Below are positions 1-9,205 of a stretch of DNA of 64,000 nucleotides, piece after piece. Location of the stretch: the NCBI RefSeq assembly GCF_001428405.1, contig NZ_LMSL01000041.1, positions 479,384-543,383 on the forward strand. The letters are read 5' to 3'. Position numbers and translations under genes: made by a program. The DNA is from Frateuria sp. Soil773 (GTDB lineage: Bacteria > Pseudomonadota > Gammaproteobacteria > Xanthomonadales > Rhodanobacteraceae). Position 1 is the stretch's first letter, and each line of letters starts with the position of its first letter. The notes beneath the pieces were generated by a model that made no database searches, had not been told where the DNA came from, and saw only the letters and a program-made list of their open reading frames with translations.

Positions 1-1889
1 CTCTCGGGCGGCAGCTTGTAGCGCTGGTTGGCATAGGCCCAGCTCGGCCACAGCGCGTGCGCCAGGGCTTCCTTCGCCAGCGCGGGATCGACCGCCTCCG
101 GCGTGAGCTTCTCGGCGGCGACGTCGTAGCGGAACTCGGACGCCGGCTTCTGCGGCAGCAGCACCAGCAGCCTGTCGCCCTTGAGGTAACCGTAGTTGTC
201 GCCGTACTGCATGATCGCGCGGTCGGGATAGCGCCGGGTCAGGTCGGCGCCGAGCATCGGATGCACGCTGCTGATGCCGATCAGCGACAGCAGGGTCGGC
301 GCGAGGTCGACCTGGCTAACCAGATGCTCGTCGCGCCGCACCGGCACGCCGGCGCCCAGGATCAGCGCCGGGATATGGAAGTGCCGCACCGGCACCAGGC
401 TGGCGCCGAACACGCGCGCGTCGTGGTCGGCCACCACCAGGAACACGGTGTGGTTCCAGTACGGCGATTTCTTCGCGCGCTCGAAGAACTGCCCGATCGC
501 CCAGTCCGCATAGCGCACGCTGTTGTCCACGCTGGCCGGGTCGCCCTGGGTCTGGATGCGTCCCTTCGGATACTCCCACGGCGTGTGGTTGGACACGCTG
601 AAGGCCAGCGTGAAGGTGGGCTTGTCGCCGTCCTGCATCAGCCGGTGGTGCAGCTCGTTGAACATGTCCTCGTCGGCGGCGCCCCAGGAGCCGACGAAGC
701 CGGGCTGGAGGTCGAACTTCGGCTGGTCGATCACTTCCTTGAAGCCGTTGCCGAGGAAGAAGCCCTTCATGTTGTCGAAGTGCGCCTCGCCGCCATAGAT
801 GAAGCGCGTGTGGTAGCCGTACTGGTCAAGCAGGCCGGCGATGGTGAAGAAACCGCGCTGGCTGCGCGGCAGCTTCAGCACCGCCTCGGCCGGGGTCGGC
901 AGGAAGCCGGTGGTGAGCGCCTCCAGCCCGCGCACCGAACGGGTGCCTGTGGCATAGGTGCGCGCCAGCATCCAGCCCTGCGTGCCCAGCGCGTCGAGGT
1001 TGGGCGTGAGGTCCTTGCCGCCGAGGCTGCCGACGAACTGCGCACCCAGGCTTTCCTCGGCGATGATCACCAGGTTGTACGGCCGCGCCGGCGTGGCACT
1101 GGCCTGCTGCCGGTGCAGGCTGGGCATCGCCGGGTCGAGCGGCGCGCCGTCGAGGCCCGCGGCCCGGCGCACGATGGCCTGCATTTCCGCTTCCGGCATC
1201 TTGCCGTACACCGCCGAGGCGGAGCGCTCGTTCCCCATCGCCCAGATCGCGCTGCTGACGTTGTAGGCGGAGTTGAGCGGCAGCGTGTTGATCATCGCGT
1301 CGTCGCTGAAGGCCACCTGCGCGGCATTCAGCGGGCGATGCTCCAGCGTGCCGCGCCCGGCCAGGAACAGCACGGCGAACGCCACCACCGTGAACACCGG
1401 CCGCAGCCACAGGCGCATGCGCGCGTCCACCCTGCGCCACGACAGCAGGCGGAAGCCGAACCAGCCCAGCGCGGCCAGCACCAGCACGCCGGCCAGCAGC
1501 ACGCCCTTGTAGCCGTGCCACAGCATCGCCGAGACCTCGCGCGGGCTGGTGAGGTATTCGATGAACAGGCGGTTCGGGCGCGTGTCGTACTCGATGATGA
1601 ACTGCGGCGTGGAGACTTCCAGCAGCACCAGCAGCAACCACCACAGGCGATACCAGTAGGCGCTGAGCCGCACCGCCAGCGGGCGATGGCCCAGCCACGG
1701 CGACAGCAGCACCGGCCAGGCGCAGATCATCGCCAGGTAGCTCAGGTCGATGCGCCAGCCGCCGAGCAGGATCGGCCACAGCCCGCCGACCGGCTGCACG
1801 CGCGGCCACAGCCACAGCGACAGGCCGATCCGGCTCAGGGTGAGCAGGACGAAGGCCGCCGCAAAGAAACGCCATGACAAACGCCGCAT
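1..1889 (-). CDS. LTA synthase-like sulfatase/phosphotransferase membrane protein (3' end beyond window)
   Basis: The reading frame runs off the left edge of the window, so the C-terminus is missing; about 629 codons are present. The N-terminal part has several hydrophobic segments (about residues 8-28, 50-70, 80-92, 128-148, 165-178). An extracytoplasmic alkaline-phosphatase-fold domain follows. Its metal-binding glutamates sit in IIAEES (about 275-280), and the likely catalytic threonine is in ATGTRSVRGLEA (about T316), the pattern of LtaS-type enzymes. NHTPWEYP and ADHDARV match later sulfatase metal-site motifs. The family transfers phosphoglycerol or phosphoethanolamine groups to envelope polymers. 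In Gram-negatives the acceptor is usually unknown, and I cannot name it here. The start is the ATG at 1889, divergent from the YrbL-like gene. Confidence 0.85.
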   Translation of the reverse strand, partial: MRRLSWRFFAAAFVLLTLSRIGLSLWLWPRVQPVGGLWPILLGGWRIDLSYLAMICAWPVLLSPWLGHRPLAVRLSAYWYRLWWLLLVLLEVSTPQFIIEYDTRPNRLFIEYLTSPREVSAMLWHGYKGVLLAGVLVLAALGWFGFRLLSWRRVDARMRLWLRPVFTVVAFAVLFLAGRGTLEHRPLNAAQVAFSDDAMINTLPLNSAYNVSSAIWAMGNERSASAVYGKMPEAEMQAIVRRAAGLDGAPLDPAMPSLHRQQASATPARPYNLVIIAEESLGAQFVGSLGGKDLTPNLDALGTQGWMLARTYATGTRSVRGLEALTTGFLPTPAEAVLKLPRSQRGFFTIAGLLDQYGYHTRFIYGGEAHFDNMKGFFLGNGFKEVIDQPKFDLQPGFVGSWGAADEDMFNELHHRLMQDGDKPTFTLAFSVSNHTPWEYPKGRIQTQGDPASVDNSVRYADWAIGQFFERAKKSPYWNHTVFLVVADHDARVFGASLVPVRHFHIPALILGAGVPVRRDEHLVSQVDLAPTLLSLIGISSVHPMLGADLTRRYPDRAIMQYGDNYGYLKGDRLLVLLPQKPASEFRYDVAAEKLTPEAVDPALAKEALAHALWPSWAYANQRYKLPPE

Positions 1890-2044
1890 GCCGGGATTCC
1901 GATGGAAAGGGGAAGCACACCGGCGCAGCACGGCGCGCCGGACACGGGGCGCAGTCTAGCGCGTCGCCGTGCATGCGGCCCCGGAAGGTGCATGCGCACG
2001 GCCATCTCCCGCACAATGGCGATCCCTCGAACGGTGCCGCATCC

Positions 2045-2662
2045 ATGCTCGAACTCCGCCACGCCACGCCGATCGCCAGCGGCCAGCACCGCCTGGTGTA
2101 CCAGCATCCGCACGAGCCGGATTTCCTGGTCAAGGTGATGCGCGCCGAGGAACTGGAGGCGCACCGCCGCGCGCCGTGGTACCGGCGCCTGGCGCGCACC
2201 GGGCCGTACCGCGGCTACCTGCGCGAACTCAAGGAATACCTGGCCTCGCGCTGCGCCTCCGACGGCGTGTCGCCGCTGGCGCGCGTGGTGGGCCTGGCCG
2301 AGACCGACCTCGGCCCCGGCCTGGTGGTGGAGAAGGTCTACGGCGCCGACGGCGGCCTGGCGCCCAACCTGGACAGCTGGGTGCGCCGCGACGGCTTCAC
2401 CGCCGAGATCCAGGCGGCGATGGACACGCTGCTGGCGCAGCTGCTGGAGCACGACGTGATCGCCGCCGACCTGCACGCCTGGAACCTGGTCTACGGCAGC
2501 GATTCCCAGGGCGGCACGCGGCTGGTGATGATCGACGGCTTCGGCGAGAAGAACATGATCCCGCACTGCTCGATGAACCGCCGCCACAACGCCAGCCGCA
2601 CCCGCCACAAGTTCCGCCGGATGCTCGCGCGCACGCGGGCCACGCCGCGCTCGGCGGAATGA
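2045..2662 (+). CDS. yrbL: YrbL-like kinase-fold protein (PhoP-regulated family)
   Basis: 205 aa soluble protein. HDVIAADLHAWNLVYG has the layout of a kinase catalytic loop (D, then N five residues on), and VMIDGFGEKN sits where the metal-binding DFG motif is expected. VYQHPHEPDFLVKVM carries the likely ATP-binding lysine. This matches the YrbL family, named in enterobacteria for control by PhoP; its substrate is unknown. Longer in-frame extensions upstream exist, but the homologous part starts at MLELRHATPIASGQ, so I chose the ATG at 2045. It stands alone, divergent from the LTA-synthase-like gene and followed by a palindromic repeat. PhoP control here is only family-level inference. Confidence 0.8.
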   Translation: MLELRHATPIASGQHRLVYQHPHEPDFLVKVMRAEELEAHRRAPWYRRLARTGPYRGYLRELKEYLASRCASDGVSPLARVVGLAETDLGPGLVVEKVYGADGGLAPNLDSWVRRDGFTAEIQAAMDTLLAQLLEHDVIAADLHAWNLVYGSDSQGGTRLVMIDGFGEKNMIPHCSMNRRHNASRTRHKFRRMLARTRATPRSAE

Positions 2663-2725
2663 ATCTGGCGGCGCGCCGCCTGCCTCAGTACCTATTCACG
2701 ATCTTCGGGTATCTCCACATCGGAC

Positions 2726-2808
2726 GTCATCCCAGCGAAAGCTGGGATCCAGCGTCTTTGGAGCTTGGGAGCATCAAGTCACTGGATTCCTGCTTTCGCA
2801 GGAATGAC
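2726..2808. repeat. Paired-hairpin intergenic palindromic repeat, copy 1
   Basis: A GTCAT-bordered unit made of two hairpins facing each other. The left one is cccagcgaaagctggg followed by atccag; the right one is ctggattcctgctttcgcagg and ends atgac. The whole element is an imperfect inverted repeat lying between the convergent yrbL and eptA genes. Similar units recur at 14892, 15030, 22080, 26556, 26659 and 41003. Confidence 0.8.
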
Positions 2809-2848
2809 GACGAAGCTATCGGACGACCGCTGAATCGCGAACACGCAC

Positions 2849-4510
2849 TTACGTCGCGTTGTCCCGACGGCAGCCCGCCAGCATGTCCAGCGGCCGGCGG
2901 TAGACGCCGGTCTGCACGTCGAACATGCCCAGCACGGTGTGGAACAGGTTGTCCTGGCTCAGCCGCTGCGCCTGCAGCGCGTCGAGGCAGGCGGGCTTGA
3001 GCTCGCTGTCCTGCCGCCACTGCGGCGACAGCCACAGCAGCATCGGGATGTGCTTCTGCTGGGAGGGCGCCTCGTTCCAGTCGGCGCCGTGCAGGTACAG
3101 GTTGTTCTCGCCCAGCGACTCGCCGTGATCGGACAGGTACAGCATGGCCGTGTCGACCTGCGGTTGCGCGGCAAGCATGTCGACGACGCGGCCAAGGATG
3201 TGGTCGGTGTAGAGGATGGTGTTGTCGTAGCTGTTGACCACCTGCGCGTAGCTGCAGGTCTGCAGCTCGGCGGTGTTGCAGCCCGGGCCGAAGCGGGCCA
3301 TGTCGGCCGGATAGCGCTTGTAGTAGGCCGGCCCGTGGCTGCCCTTGATGTGCAGCACGATCAGCGCCGGCGAGCGCATCGAGGCCAGCCGCTGCGGCAG
3401 GCCGTCGATCAGCACCTGGTCGAGGCAGCCGTCGCCGTCGCACAGGCCAGCGATCTTCGCCGCGGTCAGGTCCTCGTTGGGCACCCGCGCGCAGACGCCC
3501 TTGCAGCCTTCGTCGTTGTCGCGCCAGAACACGTCCACGCCGGCGTGCCGCAGCACGTCGAGCAGGTTCCAGCGCGCCTTCGCCGTCGCCTTGTCGAAAT
3601 GCGCGCGGCCCAGGTCGGAGAACATGCACGGCACCGAGACCGTGGTGGCGGTGCCGCACGACCAGGTGTCGCGGAAGTAGTACACGCCGCGCTGCTTCAT
3701 CTCCGGGTTGGTCTCGCGCGGATAGCCCTGCAGCGAGAAGTTCTCCGCCCGCGCCGTCTCGCCCACCACCAGCACCAGCACCCGCCTGCGGCCGTCGGCG
3801 GTCGCCGCCGGGGCCAGCCGCGCGTCGGTGCCGATCGGCACCAGCGGCCGCTGGCGGCGGAACACGTCGCGCTGCAGGTAGTGGAAGGTGCCGCTCAGCG
3901 CCGCGTACGGGTTGAACACGTCGTACATCACGCGATGGTTGCGGAAGTAGTACACGTAGGTGCGCCCGGCCAGGTATGCCGACGCGCCCATCGAGGCCAG
4001 CACCAGGCCCACGATCACCGCCCGCCGCAGCAGCTCGCGCCGCCACGGCGCGAAACGCACCGGCACGCACAGCACGATCGCCGCCGGCAGCACGCCGGCC
4101 AGCGCGAACCAGCCCAGCGCGCCGCGCGTCAGCAGGGCGCCGGCCTCGGCCCGGCTGGTCTCGAAGATGCTCTGGATCACTTCCTGGTTGAGCCAGGCGC
4201 CGAAGTTGTCGATGTAGTAGGCGCTGGCCGCGCTGACCAGCACCAGCAGCGCCAGCAGCGGCTTGCCCACGCGCGGCCACAGCACCGCCGAGACGATCAC
4301 CACCACCATGCCGACCAGCCGCAGGCACACCGACAGCGCGAACGGCCACTGCTGCAGCATGCCGCCCGAGGCGGCGAACGACGCCACCACCTGCCGCCAC
4401 AGCGTCTGGTTGAGGAAGGCCAGCAGGTACGCCGCCACCAGCAGGCCCAGCGCCCACGCGGGCATCGCCCGGCGGCCCGTGCCGGGCAACGCGTCGATCC
4501 GATCCGTCAC
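2849..4510 (-). CDS. eptA: Phosphoethanolamine-lipid A transferase EptA family
   Basis: 553 aa inner-membrane protein with about five N-terminal transmembrane segments (residues 17-170) and a periplasmic sulfatase-fold domain. Visible family motifs are VVGETARAENFSLQGYPRET (metal-site Glu), the catalytic Thr in CGTATTVSVPCMFS, and YLSDHGESLGENNLYLHG with the metal ligands D and H. Paired cysteines in the periplasmic part (CGTATTVSVPC, CKGVC, CDGDGC, CNTAELQTC) fit the disulfides of this family. The enzyme adds phosphoethanolamine from phosphatidylethanolamine to lipid A phosphates, which lowers negative charge and polymyxin binding. The start is a GTG at 4510 with GGAGG about 8 nt upstream. 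It is downstream of the ArnT-like gene on the same strand (99 bp gap). Confidence 0.93.
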   Translation of the reverse strand: MTDRIDALPGTGRRAMPAWALGLLVAAYLLAFLNQTLWRQVVASFAASGGMLQQWPFALSVCLRLVGMVVVIVSAVLWPRVGKPLLALLVLVSAASAYYIDNFGAWLNQEVIQSIFETSRAEAGALLTRGALGWFALAGVLPAAIVLCVPVRFAPWRRELLRRAVIVGLVLASMGASAYLAGRTYVYYFRNHRVMYDVFNPYAALSGTFHYLQRDVFRRQRPLVPIGTDARLAPAATADGRRRVLVLVVGETARAENFSLQGYPRETNPEMKQRGVYYFRDTWSCGTATTVSVPCMFSDLGRAHFDKATAKARWNLLDVLRHAGVDVFWRDNDEGCKGVCARVPNEDLTAAKIAGLCDGDGCLDQVLIDGLPQRLASMRSPALIVLHIKGSHGPAYYKRYPADMARFGPGCNTAELQTCSYAQVVNSYDNTILYTDHILGRVVDMLAAQPQVDTAMLYLSDHGESLGENNLYLHGADWNEAPSQQKHIPMLLWLSPQWRQDSELKPACLDALQAQRLSQDNLFHTVLGMFDVQTGVYRRPLDMLAGCRRDNAT

Positions 4511-4609
4511 GCCCTGTTCCTCCGCGGTGCCGACGACCGCGCAAAGCGTTGATTTTAGTCGATCCGCCCCCTGCGCGACAGCGCGATGGCAAGCGGATGA
4601 CAGGCCCGT

Positions 4610-6298
4610 TCAGCGGATCGACGGACAGCCCGGCAGCACCGCCGCCGCATCGAACATCCACCACTCGTTGCGGTTGGCCGTACCCACCCGCAGCGCCCTC
4701 GAACGGTCCACGCAACCGTCCATGACCTTGCCGTCGATCAGGATCCAGCGCCGTTGCGGCGCCTGCGCCTGCCACGCCAGCGCGTCGTGCAACTGCTGCC
4801 GCGCCGGGCGCGAGAAGCCGAACTCGCGCACCGGGCGCAGCGCCTGGAGCAGCAGTTCCTCGCGCCACTGCACCAGGGCCAGCTCGCCCTGCGGGCCGAT
4901 CCGCGCATCGGCGCGGCGCATCAGGGCGCGGGCCGACTGGTTGTCGTCGAGCAGCAGGGCGGTGGCGCAGCTCCACGCCACCCAGGCGGCCGCGATGCCG
5001 GCCAGCAGCCCGGCCACGCCGCGGACGGGGCGGAACCAGGCCGCCGCCAGCAGGATCAGCGCGCCCACCGCGATCGCCGCCAGCCACAGCGGCCGCCCCT
5101 GCGCCGCCAGCTCGTAGCCGTCGGCGATCCGCTGGGCCGCGCGCGGATGCGCCAGCAGGGCCCACAGGCCGGCGCCGGCGAACAGCAGCCCCATCAGCAC
5201 CGCCAGCGCGAACGCCGACCGCTGCAGCCAGCGCGCGCGCAGCAGCGGCTCCAGGTACGGCGCCAGCGCCAGCGCCGCCATCGGCAGCGCCGGCAGCAGG
5301 TAGATCTCGCGCTTGCCGCCGGGAATGCTGAAGAACAGCAGGGCCAGCAGCCACCAGGCCAGCGGCAGCAGCAGGCGCGGCTCGCGCCCGCGCAGGGCTC
5401 GGCGCCAGGCCGGGACGGCCAGCGGAATCAGCAGGCACACCGGGAACCAGTCGCGCAGCATCACCAGCCCGAAGAACCAGAACGGCTCCACGTGCGTCCA
5501 CGAATTGGCGTAGCGCTCGGCGGTCTGGCGGAACAGCAGGTCGTGCACGTAGGCCTGGTACTCCGGCGAACGCTGGCCGTAGGCCACCGCCAGCATCGGC
5601 ACCAGCCACAGCAGGATCGGCAGCAGGAAGGCCAGCGCGCCGCCGGCCCAGCGCCAGCCGTCGCCGCGGGTGCGGGTGATCCCGGGCCATTGCCGCCACC
5701 GCGCATAGGCGTACGGCAGCAGCATCAGCAGCGCCAGCACGCCGACGCCCTTGCTGATCACGCCCATCCCCGCCGCGAGGCAGCCCAGCCAGTACGCGCG
5801 CCAGTCCGGCCCGCGCAGGCAGTGCACCAGCAGGCCAGCGTTGCCCAGGGTGATCCACAGCAGCAGCAGCGGATCGATCTGCGCGTGCCTGACCACGTCG
5901 ACGAACTGCATGGCGGCCAGCAGCGCGATGGCGGCATGCAGGCCGGTCCGCTCGTCCCACAGCCGCCGGCCAGTGCGGTAGACCACGGCCAGGGTCGCCA
6001 GGCCGGACAGCAGCGACGGCAGCAGGAAGGCGCCGCGCCAGCCGCCGGTCAGCCAGGACACGGCCGCCTCGCACCACATCAGGAGCGGCGGCTTGTCCGA
6101 GTACAGCTCGATCCCCCGGTGCGGGAACAGCCATTGCCCGGAATCGAGCATCTGCCGCGCGATCAGGGCGAAGCGCGGCTCGTCCGGCGGCCACGGATGG
6201 CGCAGGCCGATCCCTGCCGCCAGCACCACGAACGCCACCAGCATGAACCACCCGAAGGCCCGGCGGGCGGCCCCGTCATCGGCAGTCTGAGGACTCAT
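4610..6298 (-). CDS. ArnT-like glycosyltransferase family 39 membrane protein
   Basis: 562 aa polytopic membrane protein with a periplasm-facing first loop. WPPDEPRFALIARQM (D39, E40) and YSDKPPLLMW (K69-L72) are the diagnostic DE and KPP motifs of the PMT/ArnT (GT39/GT83) clan. About 11-12 hydrophobic segments follow and a short soluble tail ends the protein. Family members move a sugar from undecaprenyl phosphate to lipid A, protein or another acceptor. The eptA gene downstream suggests lipid A as acceptor, but no Ara4N synthesis genes (arnB, arnC, arnA, arnD) are in the window. The donor may therefore be another sugar. I used the ATG at 6298 (MSPQTADD), which has GAGGG upstream; an in-frame start at 6352 would add 18 residues. 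Confidence 0.85.
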   Translation of the reverse strand: MSPQTADDGAARRAFGWFMLVAFVVLAAGIGLRHPWPPDEPRFALIARQMLDSGQWLFPHRGIELYSDKPPLLMWCEAAVSWLTGGWRGAFLLPSLLSGLATLAVVYRTGRRLWDERTGLHAAIALLAAMQFVDVVRHAQIDPLLLLWITLGNAGLLVHCLRGPDWRAYWLGCLAAGMGVISKGVGVLALLMLLPYAYARWRQWPGITRTRGDGWRWAGGALAFLLPILLWLVPMLAVAYGQRSPEYQAYVHDLLFRQTAERYANSWTHVEPFWFFGLVMLRDWFPVCLLIPLAVPAWRRALRGREPRLLLPLAWWLLALLFFSIPGGKREIYLLPALPMAALALAPYLEPLLRARWLQRSAFALAVLMGLLFAGAGLWALLAHPRAAQRIADGYELAAQGRPLWLAAIAVGALILLAAAWFRPVRGVAGLLAGIAAAWVAWSCATALLLDDNQSARALMRRADARIGPQGELALVQWREELLLQALRPVREFGFSRPARQQLHDALAWQAQAPQRRWILIDGKVMDGCVDRSRALRVGTANRNEWWMFDAAAVLPGCPSIR

Positions 6299-6377
6299 CT
6301 CGCACCCTCGGCTGAAATCCAGCTCGGCAGGATAGGAAGGCTTCCTTATCACCGGATTACACGCCTCCGGCCTGACC

Positions 6378-6407
6378 TTGCGCTGACCGCTCCGGGCACG
6401 CTTTATT
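6378..6407 (+). promoter_or_regulatory. Possible sigma-70-like promoter for the GH17-GT2 gene
   Basis: TTGCGC at 6378-6383 and TTTATT at 6402-6407 are separated by 18 bp, in the only relatively AT-rich part of the gap between the divergent ArnT-like and glucan synthase-like genes. The match is weak and made by eye. Confidence 0.25.
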
Positions 6408-6478
6408 GAGCCGCCTGCCCCGCCTCAGTAAGCTCCACAGGCTTTTCGGCCTCGTGTGAGGCACCCACGGGGATCGTC

Positions 6479-9076
6479 TTGAGCGCCACAGCCACCACCC
6501 GCGACAGCCGCTATCCGCTGTTCACAGCCATCCTGCTCGCCGTGATCGTGGCGGCCATGAACATCGGCCTGTGGTGGTGGAGCAACCTGCCGCACGGCCC
6601 GGAGGACTGGCACGGCAAGATCGGCGGCTTCGCGCTGTCGCCGTTCCAGCGCTACCAGGACCCGCTGAAGAAGGACTTCCCCAGCGACGACGAGATAGCC
6701 GGCGACCTGAAGCTGGTGGCCCGCTACAGCGACCGCATCCGCACCTATTCGATGCAGGTCAACCCGCAGATCTACCGGCTGGCCGAGAAACAGGGCCTGC
6801 AGGTGATGGCCGGCGCCGAGATCGACCGGCGCATGGACAACAACGAGCGCGAGATCGAGGCGCTGATCGCGCAGGCGCGACGCTACCCCAACTCGATCAA
6901 CCGGGTGGTGGTCGGCAACGAGGTGCTGTTCCGCAACGACATCCCGCCGGAGCAGTTGATGGCCTACGCCGACCGCGTGCGCGCGGCGGTGCACCAGCCG
7001 GTGACCATCGCCGAGCCGGCGCACATCTGGGTCAAGTACCCGGAACTGGTGCGGCACGTCGACTTCATCACCGTGCACCTGTTCCCGTACTGGAACGGCG
7101 TGGACCGCAAGAACGCCATCGACGACGCGCTCGGCAGCTACCAGCAACTGCAGCGGCTGTACCCGGACAAGCACATCGTGATCGGCGAGATCGGCTGGCC
7201 GTCCAACGGCAACCGCTTCCAGTACGCCGACCCGTCGGTGTCGAACGAGGCGATCTTCCTGCGCCAGTGGTTCAACGTCGCCAAGCAGTTGCACATCGAC
7301 TACTACGTGATGGAGGCGTTCGACCAGCCCTGGAAGGAGCAGCTCTCGGGCCGCACCGAAGCCTACTGGGGCATGTTCAACGCCGACCGCCAACTGAAGT
7401 TCCCGTTCACCGGGCCGGTCACCGAGGACGTCGGCTGGCCGTGGAAGGCGCTGGCGGCGAGCCTGCTGGCGCTGATCCCGATGGTCTGGTTCGCGCGCCG
7501 CTTCAGCCGCTTCAAGCTGATGGGCCGGTTCTTCTTCGCCGCGCTGATCCAGCTCGCCTGCGGCCTGGTGGTGTGGTCGGCGACGCTGCCGTTCAACTTC
7601 TACCTGAGCTGGATCGACTGGACCATGCTGGTCCTGCTGTTCCCGGCGCAGATCGCGATCCTCGCCATCCTGCTGATCAACGGCTTCGAGTTCACCGAGG
7701 TGCTGTGGCGGCGCAACTGGGTGCGCCACGCCGGCATGCTGCGGCCCGACCGCCCCGAGAAACAGCCGTTCGTGTCGATTCACCTGGCCTGCTACAACGA
7801 GCCGCCGGAGATGGTGATCGTCACGCTCGATTCGCTGGCCGAGCTGGACTACCAGAACTACGAAGTGCTGGTGATCGACAACAACACCAAGAACCCGGAC
7901 GTGTGGAAGCCGGTGCAGGCGTACTGCGAGAAGCTCGGCCGCCGCTTCCGCTTCTTCCACCTGGAGCCGTGGCCCGGCTTCAAGGCCGGCGCGCTGAACT
8001 TCGGCCTGAAGGAGACCGCGCCGGAAGCCGAGGTGGTGGCGGTGATCGACGCCGACTACGTGGTGCGCCCGGACTGGCTGGCCACCCTCACCGGCCACTT
8101 CCACGACCCGAAGGTGGCGGTGGTGCAGTGCCCGCAGGCGCACCGCGACTTCGAGCACAACCGCTTCCGCCGCATGACCGCGTGGGAATACGACGGCTTC
8201 TTCCGCATCGGCATGCACCATCGCAACGAGCGCAACGCGATCATCCAGCACGGCACCATGACCATGGTTCGCCGCTCCGCGCTGGAAGGCACCGGCGGCT
8301 GGTCCGAGTGGACCATCTGCGAGGACGCCGAGCTGGGCCTGCGCCTGATGCATGCCGGCTACGAGCTGGTCTACGTCGACGAGCTGATGGGCAAGGGCCT
8401 CACCCCGGCCGACTTCAAGGCGTACAAGAGCCAGCGCTACCGCTGGGCGTTCGGCGCCATGCAGATCCTCAAGGGCCGCTGGGACTGGATGACCAGGAAG
8501 GGTCCGCTCTCGGCCGGCCAGCGCTTCCACTTCCTCACCGGCTGGTTCAGCTGGTTCGCCGACGCGCTGCACCTGATCTTTACCATGATGGCGATCTACT
8601 GGACCGCCGGCATGATCGGCCTGCCCACCCTGTTCAGCCTGCCGATGCAGTTGTTCCTGATCCCGGTGATCGGCTTCTTCTTCGCCAAGGCGATCTTCGG
8701 CATCGTGCTGTACCGCGCCCGCGTGCCCTGCGGCTGGTACGACACGCTGATGGCGTCGCTGGCCAGCATGGGCCTCAGCCACGCCATCGCGCGCGGCATC
8801 CTGCACGGCCTCACCCGCGAGAAGACCGCCTTCGTGGTCACCGCCAAGAGCCGGCGCCTGGGCGAATCGGGCTTCGCCGCGTTCGCGCCGGTGCGCGAGG
8901 AGCTGCTGATGGCCTGCGCGCTGACCCTGTGCGTGATCGGCATGGCGATCGGCTTCGGCACGCGCTACGTCGAGGGCACCCTGTGGATGATCATCCTCGC
9001 CGCGCAGTCGATCCCGTACTTCTCCGCCGTGGTCGGCGCGTGGATCGCGCACAAGGCCGGCGACAAGGCCGGCTGA
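6479..9076 (+). CDS. GH17-GT2 fusion, beta-glucan synthase-like membrane protein
   Basis: 865 aa. After one transmembrane segment (about residues 13-34) comes a GH17-type domain with the acid/base Glu in VVVGNEVLFRND (E148) and the nucleophile Glu in VIGEIGWPSNG (E237). Membrane segments at about 325-400 lead into a processive GT2 domain. That domain has IHLACYNEPPE (433-443), DAD at 524-526, ED at 615-616 and QRYRW at 652-656, followed by further membrane helices. NdvB/NdvC-like proteins with this layout make and remodel beta-1,3 or beta-1,6 glucans at the inner membrane. The product here (cyclic or linear, osmoregulated or capsular) cannot be told from sequence. The start is a TTG at 6479 with GGGGAT upstream. 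Confidence 0.88.
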   Translation: MSATATTRDSRYPLFTAILLAVIVAAMNIGLWWWSNLPHGPEDWHGKIGGFALSPFQRYQDPLKKDFPSDDEIAGDLKLVARYSDRIRTYSMQVNPQIYRLAEKQGLQVMAGAEIDRRMDNNEREIEALIAQARRYPNSINRVVVGNEVLFRNDIPPEQLMAYADRVRAAVHQPVTIAEPAHIWVKYPELVRHVDFITVHLFPYWNGVDRKNAIDDALGSYQQLQRLYPDKHIVIGEIGWPSNGNRFQYADPSVSNEAIFLRQWFNVAKQLHIDYYVMEAFDQPWKEQLSGRTEAYWGMFNADRQLKFPFTGPVTEDVGWPWKALAASLLALIPMVWFARRFSRFKLMGRFFFAALIQLACGLVVWSATLPFNFYLSWIDWTMLVLLFPAQIAILAILLINGFEFTEVLWRRNWVRHAGMLRPDRPEKQPFVSIHLACYNEPPEMVIVTLDSLAELDYQNYEVLVIDNNTKNPDVWKPVQAYCEKLGRRFRFFHLEPWPGFKAGALNFGLKETAPEAEVVAVIDADYVVRPDWLATLTGHFHDPKVAVVQCPQAHRDFEHNRFRRMTAWEYDGFFRIGMHHRNERNAIIQHGTMTMVRRSALEGTGGWSEWTICEDAELGLRLMHAGYELVYVDELMGKGLTPADFKAYKSQRYRWAFGAMQILKGRWDWMTRKGPLSAGQRFHFLTGWFSWFADALHLIFTMMAIYWTAGMIGLPTLFSLPMQLFLIPVIGFFFAKAIFGIVLYRARVPCGWYDTLMASLASMGLSHAIARGILHGLTREKTAFVVTAKSRRLGESGFAAFAPVREELLMACALTLCVIGMAIGFGTRYVEGTLWMIILAAQSIPYFSAVVGAWIAHKAGDKAG

Positions 9077-9205
9077 CGCCCGCGCGCCCGGCCCGGCGCG
9101 CGCGGCGCCCGCGCCGGGGTTGGCCGGGCTTCATACGATGCCGACGCCAACTTGGGTAAGCTGCCCCTACCCGTGTACCCGCATTCAAGGATGGAACCCC
9201 CGCGC

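Noticed and set aside
57..1877. Long open frame on the plus strand opposite the sulfatase gene
   Set aside because: Low-complexity Arg/Ala/His/Gln product typical of antisense frames in GC-rich DNA; the minus-strand frame has clear family motifs.
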